DNA of 64,000 nt from Gordonia mangrovi (GTDB taxonomy: Bacteria > Actinomycetota > Actinomycetes > Mycobacteriales > Mycobacteriaceae), in NCBI RefSeq assembly GCF_024734075.1, contig NZ_CP102850.1, positions 310,001-374,000 on the forward strand, written 5' to 3'. This document shows, one piece after another, positions 36,020 through 45,106 of the stretch. Each line of letters begins with the position of its first letter. The first letter of the stretch is position 1. The position numbers were made by a program, and so were the translations under genes. The notes under the pieces are model-generated. The model ran no database searches and was not told the DNA's origin. It saw nothing but the letters and a program-made list of their open reading frames with translations.

Positions 36020-37621
36020 TCAGAGCAACGCCCCCTGGCGCGGCCGGACTGCCTCCACGATGGTCACCGCGAGCGTGGTCACGGCGACGAGCACCACCGA
36101 CGCCGCCATCGCGGTGGCCAGGTTCTCCGCACCGGGCCGATTCAACGCGGACCCGATCAGGACCGGCAATGTCGTGGTGTCCGCACGAGCCAGGAAACTC
36201 GTCGCGCCGAACTCGCCGAGCGCCATGACGAAAGCGAAGCCGCCTGCGGCACACAGTGACCGACCGATCATCGGGAGGTCGACGGTCAGGAACACCCGCA
36301 GCGGCGAGGCGCCGAGCGTCGAGGCGGCCTGCCGGAGGCGCCACGACACCGATTCCAGCGCCGGCACCGCCACCCGCACCACCACCGGGATGGCGATCAG
36401 GGCCTGCACGCAGGGGATGACCAGCGGCGAGGCCGCGACATCACGGGGCAACGCGGCGAGCACGATCAGGTATCCGAATCCCAGCGTCACGGCGCTGATC
36501 CCGAGCGGGATGGTGGTGACCACACCCCCCGCGGCCGCCCACGCCCCGGTGGAACGATGCATCGCGATCGCCGCGAGGAGTCCGATCGCCAGAGCGATCA
36601 CCATGGCGAGTGCGGCCGTGCCCAACGAGTAGCGCAACGACTCCAGCGGTGTCACGCCGTTGACCGACTCGTTGAGTGCGCGGTAGCCGGCCAACGTCCA
36701 CTCGCCGTCGGCACCCGGGCGGACCGATCGCAGCACCAGCACCGCCAACGGCGCCACCAGCACCAGCGCAACCCAGGCCAAGGCGGCCGACACCGGCAGC
36801 CATTGCCGGCCGTGTGGCCGGAAACGGGTCCGTGCGGCCGTCGACGCGGCCGAGCCACCGGGTTCGGTGAACAGCCGGGTGAACAACAGCGCGGCAACCA
36901 CCACGACGATCTGCAGCATCGACAGCATCACCGCTTCGGGGATACGGAAGTAGCTGATCGCCTGGGTGTAGATCTCGGTTTCCAACGTCCGGATCTCCCC
37001 GTTGCCCAGGATGATGATCACCCCGAAACTCGTCGAGCAGAAGAGGAAGACCAACGCCGCGGCAGCGCCCACCGCCGGGAGCAGTCGCGGCAGCGTGACG
37101 TCGAGGAAGGCGCGCAGCCGACCGGCGCCGAGCGTCTGCGCGGCCTCCCCGAGCCGCGGATCCAGCGACCCCCAGGCCGCCCCGACCACTCGCGCGATCA
37201 CCGCGACATTGAGGAACGCGTGCGCCAACAGGATCGGCCAGAGGCCTGACGAGATGTTCAGGAAGGCCAGCGGACCGTCGAGCAACGCGCGGAATGCGAC
37301 CCCGACGACGACCGTCGGCAGCACGAACGGCACCGTCACCACCACGGTCAGCAGCAGCGAGCCGGGGATGTCGACGCGGGCGATGAGCCAGACCATCGGC
37401 GCGGCGACCACCAGCGCGAGCATCGTCGACACGGCCGCCTGGAACAGGGTGAACCCCAACAGGTCCAGCGCGTGGGTGCGCCGCAGGAGTTCACCGATCC
37501 CCTCGTCGGACCGCGCCTCGACCGCGCGCCGGACCAGCGCACCGAGTGGCCACAGGAAGAAGATCAAGATGAACAGCGCGGGTACCACCCGCAGCATGAC
37601 CGTGCCCAGACCTCGAGTCAC
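36020..37621 (-). CDS. ABC transporter permease, fused two-domain (ThiP-like)
   Basis: A 533-residue protein with about twelve membrane segments in two homologous halves, each with a BPD_transp EAA-type loop (GEAAQTLGAGRLRAFLDVTLP and RQAASTLGASPLRVFLTVDLP). Such fused permeases are typical of thiamine (ThiP) and ferric iron (FbpB) importers. GTG 37621 overlaps the binding-protein stop (GTGA) and is preferred; ATG 37642 is the alternative. Confidence 0.85.
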   Translation of the reverse strand: MTRGLGTVMLRVVPALFILIFFLWPLGALVRRAVEARSDEGIGELLRRTHALDLLGFTLFQAAVSTMLALVVAAPMVWLIARVDIPGSLLLTVVVTVPFVLPTVVVGVAFRALLDGPLAFLNISSGLWPILLAHAFLNVAVIARVVGAAWGSLDPRLGEAAQTLGAGRLRAFLDVTLPRLLPAVGAAAALVFLFCSTSFGVIIILGNGEIRTLETEIYTQAISYFRIPEAVMLSMLQIVVVVAALLFTRLFTEPGGSAASTAARTRFRPHGRQWLPVSAALAWVALVLVAPLAVLVLRSVRPGADGEWTLAGYRALNESVNGVTPLESLRYSLGTAALAMVIALAIGLLAAIAMHRSTGAWAAAGGVVTTIPLGISAVTLGFGYLIVLAALPRDVAASPLVIPCVQALIAIPVVVRVAVPALESVSWRLRQAASTLGASPLRVFLTVDLPMIGRSLCAAGGFAFVMALGEFGATSFLARADTTTLPVLIGSALNRPGAENLATAMAASVVLVAVTTLAVTIVEAVRPRQGALL

Positions 37622-38661
37622 CGTCCGACGGCGTCGCGCCATTCCTGCAGCCACGCCTCCCGATTCTGCGCGACAAAGGCGGGCGGAAGGCTCACGGTCC
37701 AGGACGGCACCGGGGCGCGCTGCGCCCACCCGTCGGGCAAGGGGGTGCCCTGCTGTACCGGATAGACATACATCGACGACGGCAGCGCCTCCTGCACCGT
37801 CGGCGACAGCATGAAGTCGACCAGTTGCTGAGCACCCGCGAGGTTGTCGGTGCCCTTGAGGATTCCGACGTACTCGACCTGTCGCCAGCAGCTGTCGAGC
37901 AGCGCGGAGGTCCCCGGGGTGGCGGCCGGCGACGACGCATACGACAGCACGATGGGTTTGTCGCCTTTCGCCTCACCGGCCGAGAACAACTGGTTGTAGG
38001 CGATCTCCCAGCCGGAGACGACCGTGGCGCCACCGGCGGTCACCGTCGTCCAGTAGTCCTGCCAGCCCTGGGGAAACACTCCGATGGTGGTCAGCAAGAA
38101 CGCCAGCCCGGGCGAGGAGGTACCCGGGTCGAGCAGGGCCGCCTGCGACGCATATTTCGGGTCACGCAGATCACGCAGGCTCTTCGGGGGCTCTTCACCG
38201 CGCGACGCGTACCAGTCGTCGTCGACGTTGAGACAGACGTCGCCACGGTCGACCGCGGTCAGTTCGTTGTTGCTGTCGGGCAGCGCATACTCGGCCGCAC
38301 CGTCGGCGGCCATCGGAGACTGATACGGCTCCAGGGCCCCGGCCTCGATCGGACGAGAGGCGAAGGTGTTGTCGATACCGAACACCGCATCCGCCTTGGG
38401 CGACCCGGGGGTCAGCGACACGGTCGAGGCGAGTTGCCCGGCGTCCCCGGACTTGACGACCTTCAGGGTCAGCCCGGTCTCCTGCTGGAAGGTGTCGAAC
38501 ACCGAATCCGGCAACGTGAACGAATCGTGGGTCAGCAGGGTTACCTCGGCGCTCCGCTCGACGTCATCGGCACAGCCCACCACCGCGGTCGCAGCGGTCA
38601 GCAGTGCTGCGAGGGCGGCACCTGCCCTGGTCACGTATGTGCGCCTGCGGACACCGATCAC
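37618..38661 (-). CDS. Thiamine-type ABC transporter substrate-binding lipoprotein
   Basis: Starting at GTG 38661 with GAGGTGG nine bases upstream, this 347-residue protein has a basic start, a hydrophobic segment and the lipobox AVVGC. The mature part begins with TLLTHDSFTLPDSVFDTFQQ and continues LKVVKSGDAGQLASTV, a layout shared with ThiB. Thiamine or a thiamine phosphate is therefore the likely ligand, though iron-binding relatives are similar. No TPP riboswitch was found upstream. GTG 38694 is a less likely start. Confidence 0.8.
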   Translation of the reverse strand: MIGVRRRTYVTRAGAALAALLTAATAVVGCADDVERSAEVTLLTHDSFTLPDSVFDTFQQETGLTLKVVKSGDAGQLASTVSLTPGSPKADAVFGIDNTFASRPIEAGALEPYQSPMAADGAAEYALPDSNNELTAVDRGDVCLNVDDDWYASRGEEPPKSLRDLRDPKYASQAALLDPGTSSPGLAFLLTTIGVFPQGWQDYWTTVTAGGATVVSGWEIAYNQLFSAGEAKGDKPIVLSYASSPAATPGTSALLDSCWRQVEYVGILKGTDNLAGAQQLVDFMLSPTVQEALPSSMYVYPVQQGTPLPDGWAQRAPVPSWTVSLPPAFVAQNREAWLQEWRDAVGR

Positions 38662-38706
38662 GATGGACGGCCACCTCTCTGCTCGTCTGGCCACTGCTCG
38701 ATCTAA

Positions 38707-38785
38707 CCAGTAACTCCACGACTACACGAGCGCGCGGCCGATAAATCCCACCAGTAACAATTGCATCAATAACCTCATTGGTAAC
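38707..38785. promoter_or_regulatory. Three GTTAC-type repeats upstream of the thiamine-type importer
   Basis: CCAGTAAC occurs at 38707-38714 and 38751-38758, and the related TTGGTAAC at 38778-38785. All lie in the 224-bp divergent gap between the importer and the secreted protein gene and may be regulator half-sites. Confidence 0.3.
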
Positions 38786-38885
38786 AGCGCCAGGGGTTAG
38801 GCTCCCTGGACGGTGCCCGCCATCGGCGGGTGCATAGAATGACGCGCGACGCGATCTGCGTCGTCAGTCACTGACCGCGGAGTGT

Positions 38886-39794
38886 GTGGCCACGACCGGC
38901 CCGCACCGACGACCGATTGGACCGGAACCAGTGCGTTTGCCTGCACTCCCGAGCTCGCGCCCGCGCCGCGCTCATCGCATCACCGGCCGTCCGGCACGCC
39001 GGACCGCGATCGCGGCGATCAGCCTCGCCGCGGCGACCTCCCTGGCTCTGCCCGCCGTCGCCGAGGCCGCTCCCACACCCGCGCCGCCGAAGGTCGATCA
39101 GCGAGTTCTCGACTCGCTCGGCGCCTTCGCCCCGGCGATCATCGGCGCCGTGGCCACCAAGGGCCCGGATGGAAAGATCAGCCCGCAACTGCTCGATCAG
39201 GCCAAGGCGCTGTCGGCCGCGCCGGGCCTGCCACCCAAGGTCAGCGAGATATGGCAGGACGTGATCGACTTCCTCGGCGAGCCCGGACGGGTGGCCGCGC
39301 AACGGCACCTGGCCGCCGAACGCCGGCCCGGCGAGCCCGAGATCCCGCAAGGGCCCAACGCACCGAAGATCCAGGAGTTCCTCTATCCGACGCTGGGTTT
39401 CGGCTGCATGGAAGGCAACGGAAGCCCCGACGGCGGCAACTCGCTGGGTCGGGCACTCCTGACCGCCGGCCCGCAGGATGCACCCGCACCGGGCCCCAAG
39501 CGCGGCGAGGCCGGATACGTCTACACCGCCCTGGGCACCGGCCCGGCCATCAACAACCCGAACCGCAAGTTGTGGGTGACCTGGCTCAACATCGACAACG
39601 GGCGCACCGGTCAGCTGCAGCTCAAGCGCAATCCGAAGATCAACGTCGAAGACGGGCCGGGAACCTTCACCGGAATCGCCAAGACCGGCAAGGGCCGCGT
39701 CGTGTCGACGATCTACGGCGAAGTGACCACCAAGAGCGACGGCCGCATCAACAGCTGCCCCATCGTGCCGACGATCGGCCTCGCGATCGTCTGA
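38886..39794 (+). CDS. Secreted Ala/Pro-rich conserved protein A
   Basis: The 302-residue protein has an Arg-rich head of about 38 residues, a hydrophobic signal segment (AIAAISLAAATSLALPAVAEA) and a mature domain ending in CPIVPTIGLAIV. The late GYVYTALGTGP, LWVTWLNIDNGRTG and RVVSTIYGEV strands parallel segments of the next gene product, so the two are probably paralogues. They correspond in place to the Ala/Pro-rich Rv1157c/Rv1158c pair. Function is unknown. The start is GTG 38886; a 12-bp-stem hairpin lies about 40 bp after the stop. Confidence 0.68.
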   Translation: MATTGPHRRPIGPEPVRLPALPSSRPRRAHRITGRPARRTAIAAISLAAATSLALPAVAEAAPTPAPPKVDQRVLDSLGAFAPAIIGAVATKGPDGKISPQLLDQAKALSAAPGLPPKVSEIWQDVIDFLGEPGRVAAQRHLAAERRPGEPEIPQGPNAPKIQEFLYPTLGFGCMEGNGSPDGGNSLGRALLTAGPQDAPAPGPKRGEAGYVYTALGTGPAINNPNRKLWVTWLNIDNGRTGQLQLKRNPKINVEDGPGTFTGIAKTGKGRVVSTIYGEVTTKSDGRINSCPIVPTIGLAIV

Positions 39795-39835
39795 TCCGCG
39801 AGTCACCCGAGAACGGCTCGCCGCGCTCGCACCTT

Positions 39836-39870
39836 CGACACCCCCGGGACATCGGTCGCCGGGGGTGTCG
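39836..39870. terminator. Hairpin terminator after secreted protein A
   Basis: A perfect 12-bp stem (CGACACCCCCGG at 39836-39847 with its complement at 39859-39870) closes an 11-base loop, 41 bp past the stop. Confidence 0.75.
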
Positions 39871-40089
39871 TCGTTGGCGGCCCACTGTGACCAGCAACAC
39901 AGTTCTGACCAGCGGTTTCGTCGGATCTCCGAGCCCATGTCGCCCACTGATCGCGGCGATGTCACAGGTCGGACTCACGACTTGCCCCGGCGACTTCAAT
40001 CGTGCTCTCTTTTAACTTGAGCAACATCTGTCACATGCGTACCACGCTGGGCCAACCTCCCGGCGGGCTGGATCGATGAAGGAGAAGAC

Positions 40090-40926
40090 ATGCTTGGCAG
40101 CGAGATGGAAGACACCGGTGCGCGGACACGGTGCACTCGTCGTTCGTACCGCCTGCGGGCCGGCGTGGTCGGTGTTGCCGTCGCGGCCGCCGCCGGACTG
40201 TGCGTGCCGGCTCTGGCGGCGCCGGCCGCAGCCGAGCCGGTGGTGCAGCCCAATTCGCTGACCCTGCCCGACATCCCGTTCGACAGCGAACTCGCGGCCG
40301 CGGTCCGCCTGCTCAAAGACGCCGGGGTCGACCGCATGGCCCTCGACGCTGCGCAGGCCATCATGACCAGTGTCGGCCAGCTCTCGACCGAACAGCTCGC
40401 AGCCCGCAGCGCGGGCGTGCCCGTGGCCGACACAGACCCCATGACGCTGTTGAGCACCCTCGGTATCCAGCCGCTGACCCCCTCGGTCGCCCCGTTCTGC
40501 ACCGAACCCACCGACGACAACCCGTTGGGTCTGGTGACCGCCGGCGCGGGTGCTGTGGCGGGCCCCTGGCCGTTGGCGCAGGAGCCGCTGGCGCCGCTGC
40601 AGGAGCTGTTGGGTATCACGATGCCGAAGCTGAACCTCGTCGACGACGGCGAGACCGCGTATGCGTTCGTGCCGGCGTCCGCCGGGACGACCGACGCCAC
40701 GATGCAGGTCGCCTGGTTCAACGTCGCAACCCTCCAAGGCGGATTCGCCGACCTCGAACCGATCAGTGACGCGCCCGTCCTCGCCGCGATGCCGCTGCTG
40801 TCCGGAGTCCGCCTGGCTCCGGTGCAGACCGGCAACGGCACCGTGTTGTCGGCTGTCTACGGCACCGCCGAGAATGCCGGGCGATCGTGCTTCTTCCTGC
40901 CCGCCGTGGGCATCGTCGAGGCATGA
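40090..40926 (+). CDS. Secreted Ala/Pro-rich conserved protein B
   Basis: A 278-residue protein with a signal peptide (VVGVAVAAAAGLCVPALAAPAAA) and a mature domain with two probable disulfide cysteines (PFCTEP and RSCFFLP). AYAFVPASAGTTDATMQVAWFNVATLQGG and TVLSAVYGTA resemble strands of the preceding protein. GGAGAAG lies just before ATG 40090; ATG 40105 is an alternative. Probably exported to the envelope; no enzymatic motif seen. Confidence 0.7.
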   Translation: MLGSEMEDTGARTRCTRRSYRLRAGVVGVAVAAAAGLCVPALAAPAAAEPVVQPNSLTLPDIPFDSELAAAVRLLKDAGVDRMALDAAQAIMTSVGQLSTEQLAARSAGVPVADTDPMTLLSTLGIQPLTPSVAPFCTEPTDDNPLGLVTAGAGAVAGPWPLAQEPLAPLQELLGITMPKLNLVDDGETAYAFVPASAGTTDATMQVAWFNVATLQGGFADLEPISDAPVLAAMPLLSGVRLAPVQTGNGTVLSAVYGTAENAGRSCFFLPAVGIVEA

Positions 40927-40961
40927 GACCCCCGCCCCGACAACGAGAAACGGCCACGAAC

Positions 40962-42152
40962 ATGCCCACGCCCCGCCCCCGACGCACCTGTCGTGGTCGG
41001 CGAACCGCGCGCACCGCACTACCGGTCGTGGCCGCCGCGCTCCTGCTGAGCGCGACGTCGGTGCTCAGCCCGGCGACCGCGACCGGCGCACCGGGCGCCA
41101 CCCCCGCCGCAGGGGCCGCCGGGTCGGTGTTCGCCAACCGCGACCTGCCCGAGAACCGACTGACGCCGAAGGCCGCCACGGGCTCGGCATTCACCTACTG
41201 GAGCACGGGAACCGATCGCGAGCCGCGGCTGTCCACCGGGTCGGTCGAGGTGCCGCCCGGACAGGCACCCAAGGACGGCTGGCCGATCCTGGTGTGGGCC
41301 CATGGCAGCCGCGGAATCGCAGATCAGTGCGCGCCGTCGGCGCACCCGACCCGCGCGGACAGCGATGAGATCGGACGTTGGCTCGACCGCGGATATGCCG
41401 TGGTCACACCGGATTACGCCGGGTTGGGCACCAGCGGCACACCGGAGTACTTCGACACCGACACCACCTCGCGCAACATCGTCGACGCCGTCCGGGCCAG
41501 TCGCGATGTCACCGAGAATCTCGGCCGCCGATGGGTCGTCGTCGGTGAAGGTCAGGGCGCCGCGGCGGCAATCGAACTCGCCCGCACCGCGACCCGCCTC
41601 CAGGGGCCCAAACTGGACTACCGCGGCTCGGCCGTGTCGTCGATCCCGGTGGAGTTCGACACCTTGATCGGTGGGCTCGGACCCGACACCGGCACCATGG
41701 CCAGTGGCGTCGAGTCCACCGTGCTGTTCACCCTCAGCGCCATCCGCAACGCTCGTTCATCGGTCGATCTCGATGCGTTCCTGACCGAGTCCGGGATACG
41801 TTGGCTCGACCGCGCCGCCGCGGTGTGCGCCGACGACCTGACCGCCGAGTTCTCCGGCACGCCCCTCGGATCGCTGTTCCGGCAACCGTTGTCGGGCAAT
41901 GGGCAGCTACTCGACGTCGTCTCTCGCACCCACATGATCCCCATCAAGGGGTTCACCCGGCCGGTGATGATGACGCAGAGTCTGTTCGACCAGAACGTCG
42001 TCGTCCCGCTCTCGTTGCGGTACCTGAACGACGCACAGCACGCCGACCGCCGGGTGACCGCACGCACCTACCTCGCGTTCAATCAGCAGCAGTCCGAGTC
42101 GTTGTCCGACAACGACATGCGCTGGTTCGTGGCGCGTGTGGCCGGTCGGTGA
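40962..42152 (+). CDS. Secreted lipase-family alpha/beta hydrolase, catalytic Ser missing
   Basis: The 396-residue protein has a signal peptide (VVAAALLLSATSVLSPATA) and follows the secretory lipase family of actinobacteria: ILVWAHGSRGIADQCAPS (oxyanion region), RGYAVVTPDYAGLGT, and RWVVVGEGQGAAAAIEL. The last should be the nucleophile elbow GxSxG, but codons 41544-41558 read Gly-Glu-Gly-Gln-Gly, so the serine is a glycine. Other conserved parts, including PVMMTQSLFDQNVVVPLS, remain. It may be a binding protein rather than a lipase. Its stop overlaps the next start (GTGA). Confidence 0.8.
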   Translation: MPTPRPRRTCRGRRTARTALPVVAAALLLSATSVLSPATATGAPGATPAAGAAGSVFANRDLPENRLTPKAATGSAFTYWSTGTDREPRLSTGSVEVPPGQAPKDGWPILVWAHGSRGIADQCAPSAHPTRADSDEIGRWLDRGYAVVTPDYAGLGTSGTPEYFDTDTTSRNIVDAVRASRDVTENLGRRWVVVGEGQGAAAAIELARTATRLQGPKLDYRGSAVSSIPVEFDTLIGGLGPDTGTMASGVESTVLFTLSAIRNARSSVDLDAFLTESGIRWLDRAAAVCADDLTAEFSGTPLGSLFRQPLSGNGQLLDVVSRTHMIPIKGFTRPVMMTQSLFDQNVVVPLSLRYLNDAQHADRRVTARTYLAFNQQQSESLSDNDMRWFVARVAGR

Positions 42153-42853
42153 CGGCCTCCGCCGGGCGTATCCAGCGACGGCTCGACCGAGGCCGCGACG
42201 CCTACTTTGTCGCGGCCGCCGCAGCGACAGCGGCAGGTGCTGCCCACCATCGCTCTCTGGCAGCCCTCACCAAACCGCTGCCCCTGCTGCTGCTCGGCAC
42301 CCGTATCGCACGGCGCGCAGGTGCCCGGTCGGCGTTCGACAATGCCCTGCTCGCCGGCGCGATTGCGTTCTCCACCGCCGGCGATCGCGCGATGTTGCTC
42401 GAGGAGTTCGCCGATGAACCCACCGAGAAGGATCGGCATCTGCGGGTCGGCGCCTCCCTGTTCGCCGGCGCGCAGTTGTGCCTGACCGCCGCGATGATGC
42501 GTCGCGGGGCACGGCCCGGCGCGCGTGGCCTGATCACCCGCGCCGCGGTACTCGCCGAATCCGCGACCGTCCTCGCGCTGCACCGCCCCCGCCTGCTGCC
42601 GGTGCTCGGCGGCTACGGCAACACCCTGGCACTGATGTCGGCGACGGCGGCCGGGATGTCTGACCCCCAACCGGCGATGCGGACGGGCGGGCTGCTCTTC
42701 CTGGCCTCCGACCTGACGATCATCAACCGCCGCCATCTCGTCCGTAACCGACGCCTGGCGGCGGCCGGCGAGGCATGGGTACTCGCGAGCTACTTCGCCG
42801 CACAGTGGTTGCTGCTGACCGGTCTTGGCGCCACCCGCGGCGACGAGGACTGA
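42149..42853 (+). CDS. Lysoplasmalogenase-family (YhhN/TMEM86-like) membrane protein
   Basis: The 234-residue protein has about seven hydrophobic segments and the YhhN-type pattern KPLPLLLLGTRIA, AGAIAFSTAGDRAMLLEEF and LFLASDLTIINRRHL, where the acidic residues (Asp in GDRAML and SDLTI) match the proposed hydrolase site. YhhN members cleave vinyl-ether lysolipids in animals; the bacterial role is unclear. It is coupled to the pseudo-lipase gene through GTGA overlap and ends one base from the convergent sugar porter. Confidence 0.78.
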   Translation: MTASAGRIQRRLDRGRDAYFVAAAAATAAGAAHHRSLAALTKPLPLLLLGTRIARRAGARSAFDNALLAGAIAFSTAGDRAMLLEEFADEPTEKDRHLRVGASLFAGAQLCLTAAMMRRGARPGARGLITRAAVLAESATVLALHRPRLLPVLGGYGNTLALMSATAAGMSDPQPAMRTGGLLFLASDLTIINRRHLVRNRRLAAAGEAWVLASYFAAQWLLLTGLGATRGDED

Positions 42854-42854
42854 G

Positions 42855-44375
42855 TCAGCGCCGCCCGGCCTTCGCCGAGCGGATCGCCTCGAGTTGGGTG
42901 AGGCGCGATTCGGCGGCGGCATCCATCTCCTCGAGTTCCATCCCCTTGGTCTCCTCCACCTTGGATCGCACGAAGAAGAACGACGCTGCGGCACAGAAGG
43001 CGAAGAAGCCGTAGATCCATCCGAGCCCGACGGTCTTGCTCATCTCCGGGAACAGCATCGAGATGGTGAAGTTCGCCAGCCAATTCGCCGCGGTGCACAC
43101 ACCGAGCGCGACACCGCGGATGCGGTTGGGGAACATCTCGCCCAGCATCACCCACATCACCGGGCCCCACGTCGCGGCGAAGAAGATCACGAACAGGTTC
43201 GCGCCGACCAGCGCCACCGGGCCCCAGGGATCCGGAAGCGCAAGGCAATCGGCGTTGGTGTTGCCGGGCGTACAGGTCGTGTCACCGACGGTGCCGGAAT
43301 CGAGGTAGGACGCCTGGGTGAATGCGATACACGCCAAGACGAGTCCGATGAACATGCCGACGGAGCCACTCAGCAACAGCTTGCGCCGACCGACGCGGTC
43401 GACGAACAGGATTGCCACGAAGGTCATCCCGACATTGATCGCTGCGGTGATCACGGACGTGACGAATGCCTCGTCGGTGGTGAAGCCGACCGACTGCCAC
43501 AGGGTGGTCGAGTAGTAGAAGATCGCGTTGATGCCGACGAACTGCTGGAAGATCGCCAGCCAGATACCCACCCACAGCAGGGGATGCAGCCCGAAGGAGG
43601 GACCACGGATGTCCTTCAACGAGGTGCGGGCCTCGCGTTTGACCGTGATCCGGATCTCCTTGACCCGGTCCAGCGGATTGGGTTCGCCGGTGACCTCCTG
43701 CAGGATTCGCGCGGCCTCCTCGTCGCGGTGGCGCCCCACGAGGTAGCGGGGCGACTCGGGAATCAGCAGCGCGAGGATTCCGTACACCGCCGCGGGCACC
43801 ACGCCGACCAGGAACATCCAGCGCCAGGCCTCCAGGCCCCACCACAGATCGTTCTCCGGACCTCCGGCGGCGTTCTGCAGCAGCGTGTCCGACAGCAGGG
43901 CCGCGAAGATGCCGAGCGTGATCGCCAACTGCTGCAACGAACCGAGCGCGCCGCGGAACCGGGCCGGTGCGATCTCGGCGATGTAGGCGGGTGCGATCAC
44001 CGACGCGATACCGATACCGATGCCGCCCAACACACGCCACAGCAGCAGATCGGGCACGGTCTGGGTGTACGCGGTACCGATCGAGTTGATGATGAACAAC
44101 GCCGACCCGAGCAGCATGACGCGCTTGCGGCCCCACACGTCGGCGAGTCGGCCGGCGAACCAGGCACCGAGTGCGCAACCGAGCAGCGCGATGGCCACTG
44201 CGAATCCGGTGAGCAGCTCGGCCATGCCGAAGGTGTCCTCGATCGACTCGACGGCACCGTTGACGACCGAACTGTCGAAGCCGAACAGGAACCCGCCGAC
44301 CGCGGCGGCGACCGTGACGCCGATGACCTTCGCGGTATGTTGCTCAGCGGCCTCGGGGTTGTGCGACTGCGCCAT
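42855..44375 (-). CDS. MFS sugar porter
   Basis: A 506-residue, twelve-segment transporter of the sugar-porter family. Typical signatures are GGFLFGFDSSVVNGA in segment 1, GRLADVWGRKR, the PESPRYLVGRHR motif after segment 6, QQFVGINAIFYYS in segment 7 and DRVGRRKLLL. It should move a hexose or polyol with protons or by facilitated diffusion. ATG 44375 has GAGGACAC upstream; an earlier start at 44408 lacks support. No sugar kinase or regulator is adjacent, so the substrate is open. Confidence 0.9.
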   Translation of the reverse strand: MAQSHNPEAAEQHTAKVIGVTVAAAVGGFLFGFDSSVVNGAVESIEDTFGMAELLTGFAVAIALLGCALGAWFAGRLADVWGRKRVMLLGSALFIINSIGTAYTQTVPDLLLWRVLGGIGIGIASVIAPAYIAEIAPARFRGALGSLQQLAITLGIFAALLSDTLLQNAAGGPENDLWWGLEAWRWMFLVGVVPAAVYGILALLIPESPRYLVGRHRDEEAARILQEVTGEPNPLDRVKEIRITVKREARTSLKDIRGPSFGLHPLLWVGIWLAIFQQFVGINAIFYYSTTLWQSVGFTTDEAFVTSVITAAINVGMTFVAILFVDRVGRRKLLLSGSVGMFIGLVLACIAFTQASYLDSGTVGDTTCTPGNTNADCLALPDPWGPVALVGANLFVIFFAATWGPVMWVMLGEMFPNRIRGVALGVCTAANWLANFTISMLFPEMSKTVGLGWIYGFFAFCAAASFFFVRSKVEETKGMELEEMDAAAESRLTQLEAIRSAKAGRR

Positions 44376-44545
44376 GTGCCGTGTCCTCACCGTCGAATAC
44401 CGCCACATCGCGGCGGAGTGCGATTGTCAGGCTACTAGCCGCGAGCGAGTGCTCCGCGGCATTTGCGCGCACTATTCGATATCGACATCGACTGTGGCGC
44501 TGTGGACAGCAGGTGCCGCTCAGGGGATTCCGCTCAGGCGATGGT

Positions 44546-45073
44546 TCAGGCTGTTGCGCGACCACCGCACGTCGACGTGGTGGCACCCACCATCGGCACG
44601 AACGCCATGACGCCGATCTTCTGATGGATGCTGAACGCGACCGGGCCCGGACCGGGATGCAGGTCGACCTGCCAGGTCACCGTGCGAGCGCGAGTCGGCA
44701 CGGTCACCGTGCCGCTCCGGCCGCTGGCGAGGTTGCGCCAGGACACCCGCGTCTCGATGGTGTAGTCGAGGATCGCGGGCTGCGCGCGGTTGGAGGCGAT
44801 CAGCGAGATCGCCGGCCCCGGTAGCCCGTCGGCCGGAAAGGGAATCTGGTTGAACACATCGACGTGGATGGGGATGTCCGGGCCCGGCAGCGGGTTTGCG
44901 CTGTCGCAGCGCAGGGTGGTGACGAGGTTGGGCTCGGTGTATTCCGGGATGGCCGACCCCACCCCGGCTCCGCCCGCCATCACCGCGCCGAGCACAGCGG
45001 CCGAGACAAGCGTCGCACCGGCGAATCGGCCCACTCGCCCACGCCTATCGAACCCCCTGCGCACAATCCCCAT
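44546..45073 (-). CDS. Secreted protein of unknown function
   Basis: The 175-residue protein has a basic N-terminus, a signal segment (FAGATLVSAAVLGAVMAGGAGVGSA) and a beta-rich mature domain of about 130 residues with two cysteines (TLRCDSA and TSTCGG) that could pair. No family recognised. ATG 45073 follows a TAGACT hexamer by seven bases; the promoter is squeezed against that of the divergent HhH-GPD gene. Probably an exported envelope protein. Confidence 0.68.
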   Translation of the reverse strand: MGIVRRGFDRRGRVGRFAGATLVSAAVLGAVMAGGAGVGSAIPEYTEPNLVTTLRCDSANPLPGPDIPIHVDVFNQIPFPADGLPGPAISLIASNRAQPAILDYTIETRVSWRNLASGRSGTVTVPTRARTVTWQVDLHPGPGPVAFSIHQKIGVMAFVPMVGATTSTCGGRATA

Positions 45074-45080
45074 GGGGCCG

Positions 45081-45086
45081 AGTCTA
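45081..45086 (-). promoter_or_regulatory. -10 hexamer TAGACT of the secreted protein gene
   Basis: Minus-strand TAGACT is followed by seven bases and ATG 45073. Eight bases separate it from the opposite hexamer at 45095-45100. Confidence 0.5.
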
Positions 45087-45094
45087 GGGCCATC

Positions 45095-45100
45095 TACGAT
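45095..45100 (+). promoter_or_regulatory. -10 hexamer TACGAT of the HhH-GPD gene
   Basis: TACGAT is followed by six bases and ATG 45107. Its -35 position would fall on the start codon region of the divergent gene. Confidence 0.5.
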
Positions 45101-45106
45101 GACCCC

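Noticed and set aside
38695-38885. TPP riboswitch before the thiamine-type importer
   Set aside because: No CTGAGA or ACCTGATC-type blocks on the relevant strand.
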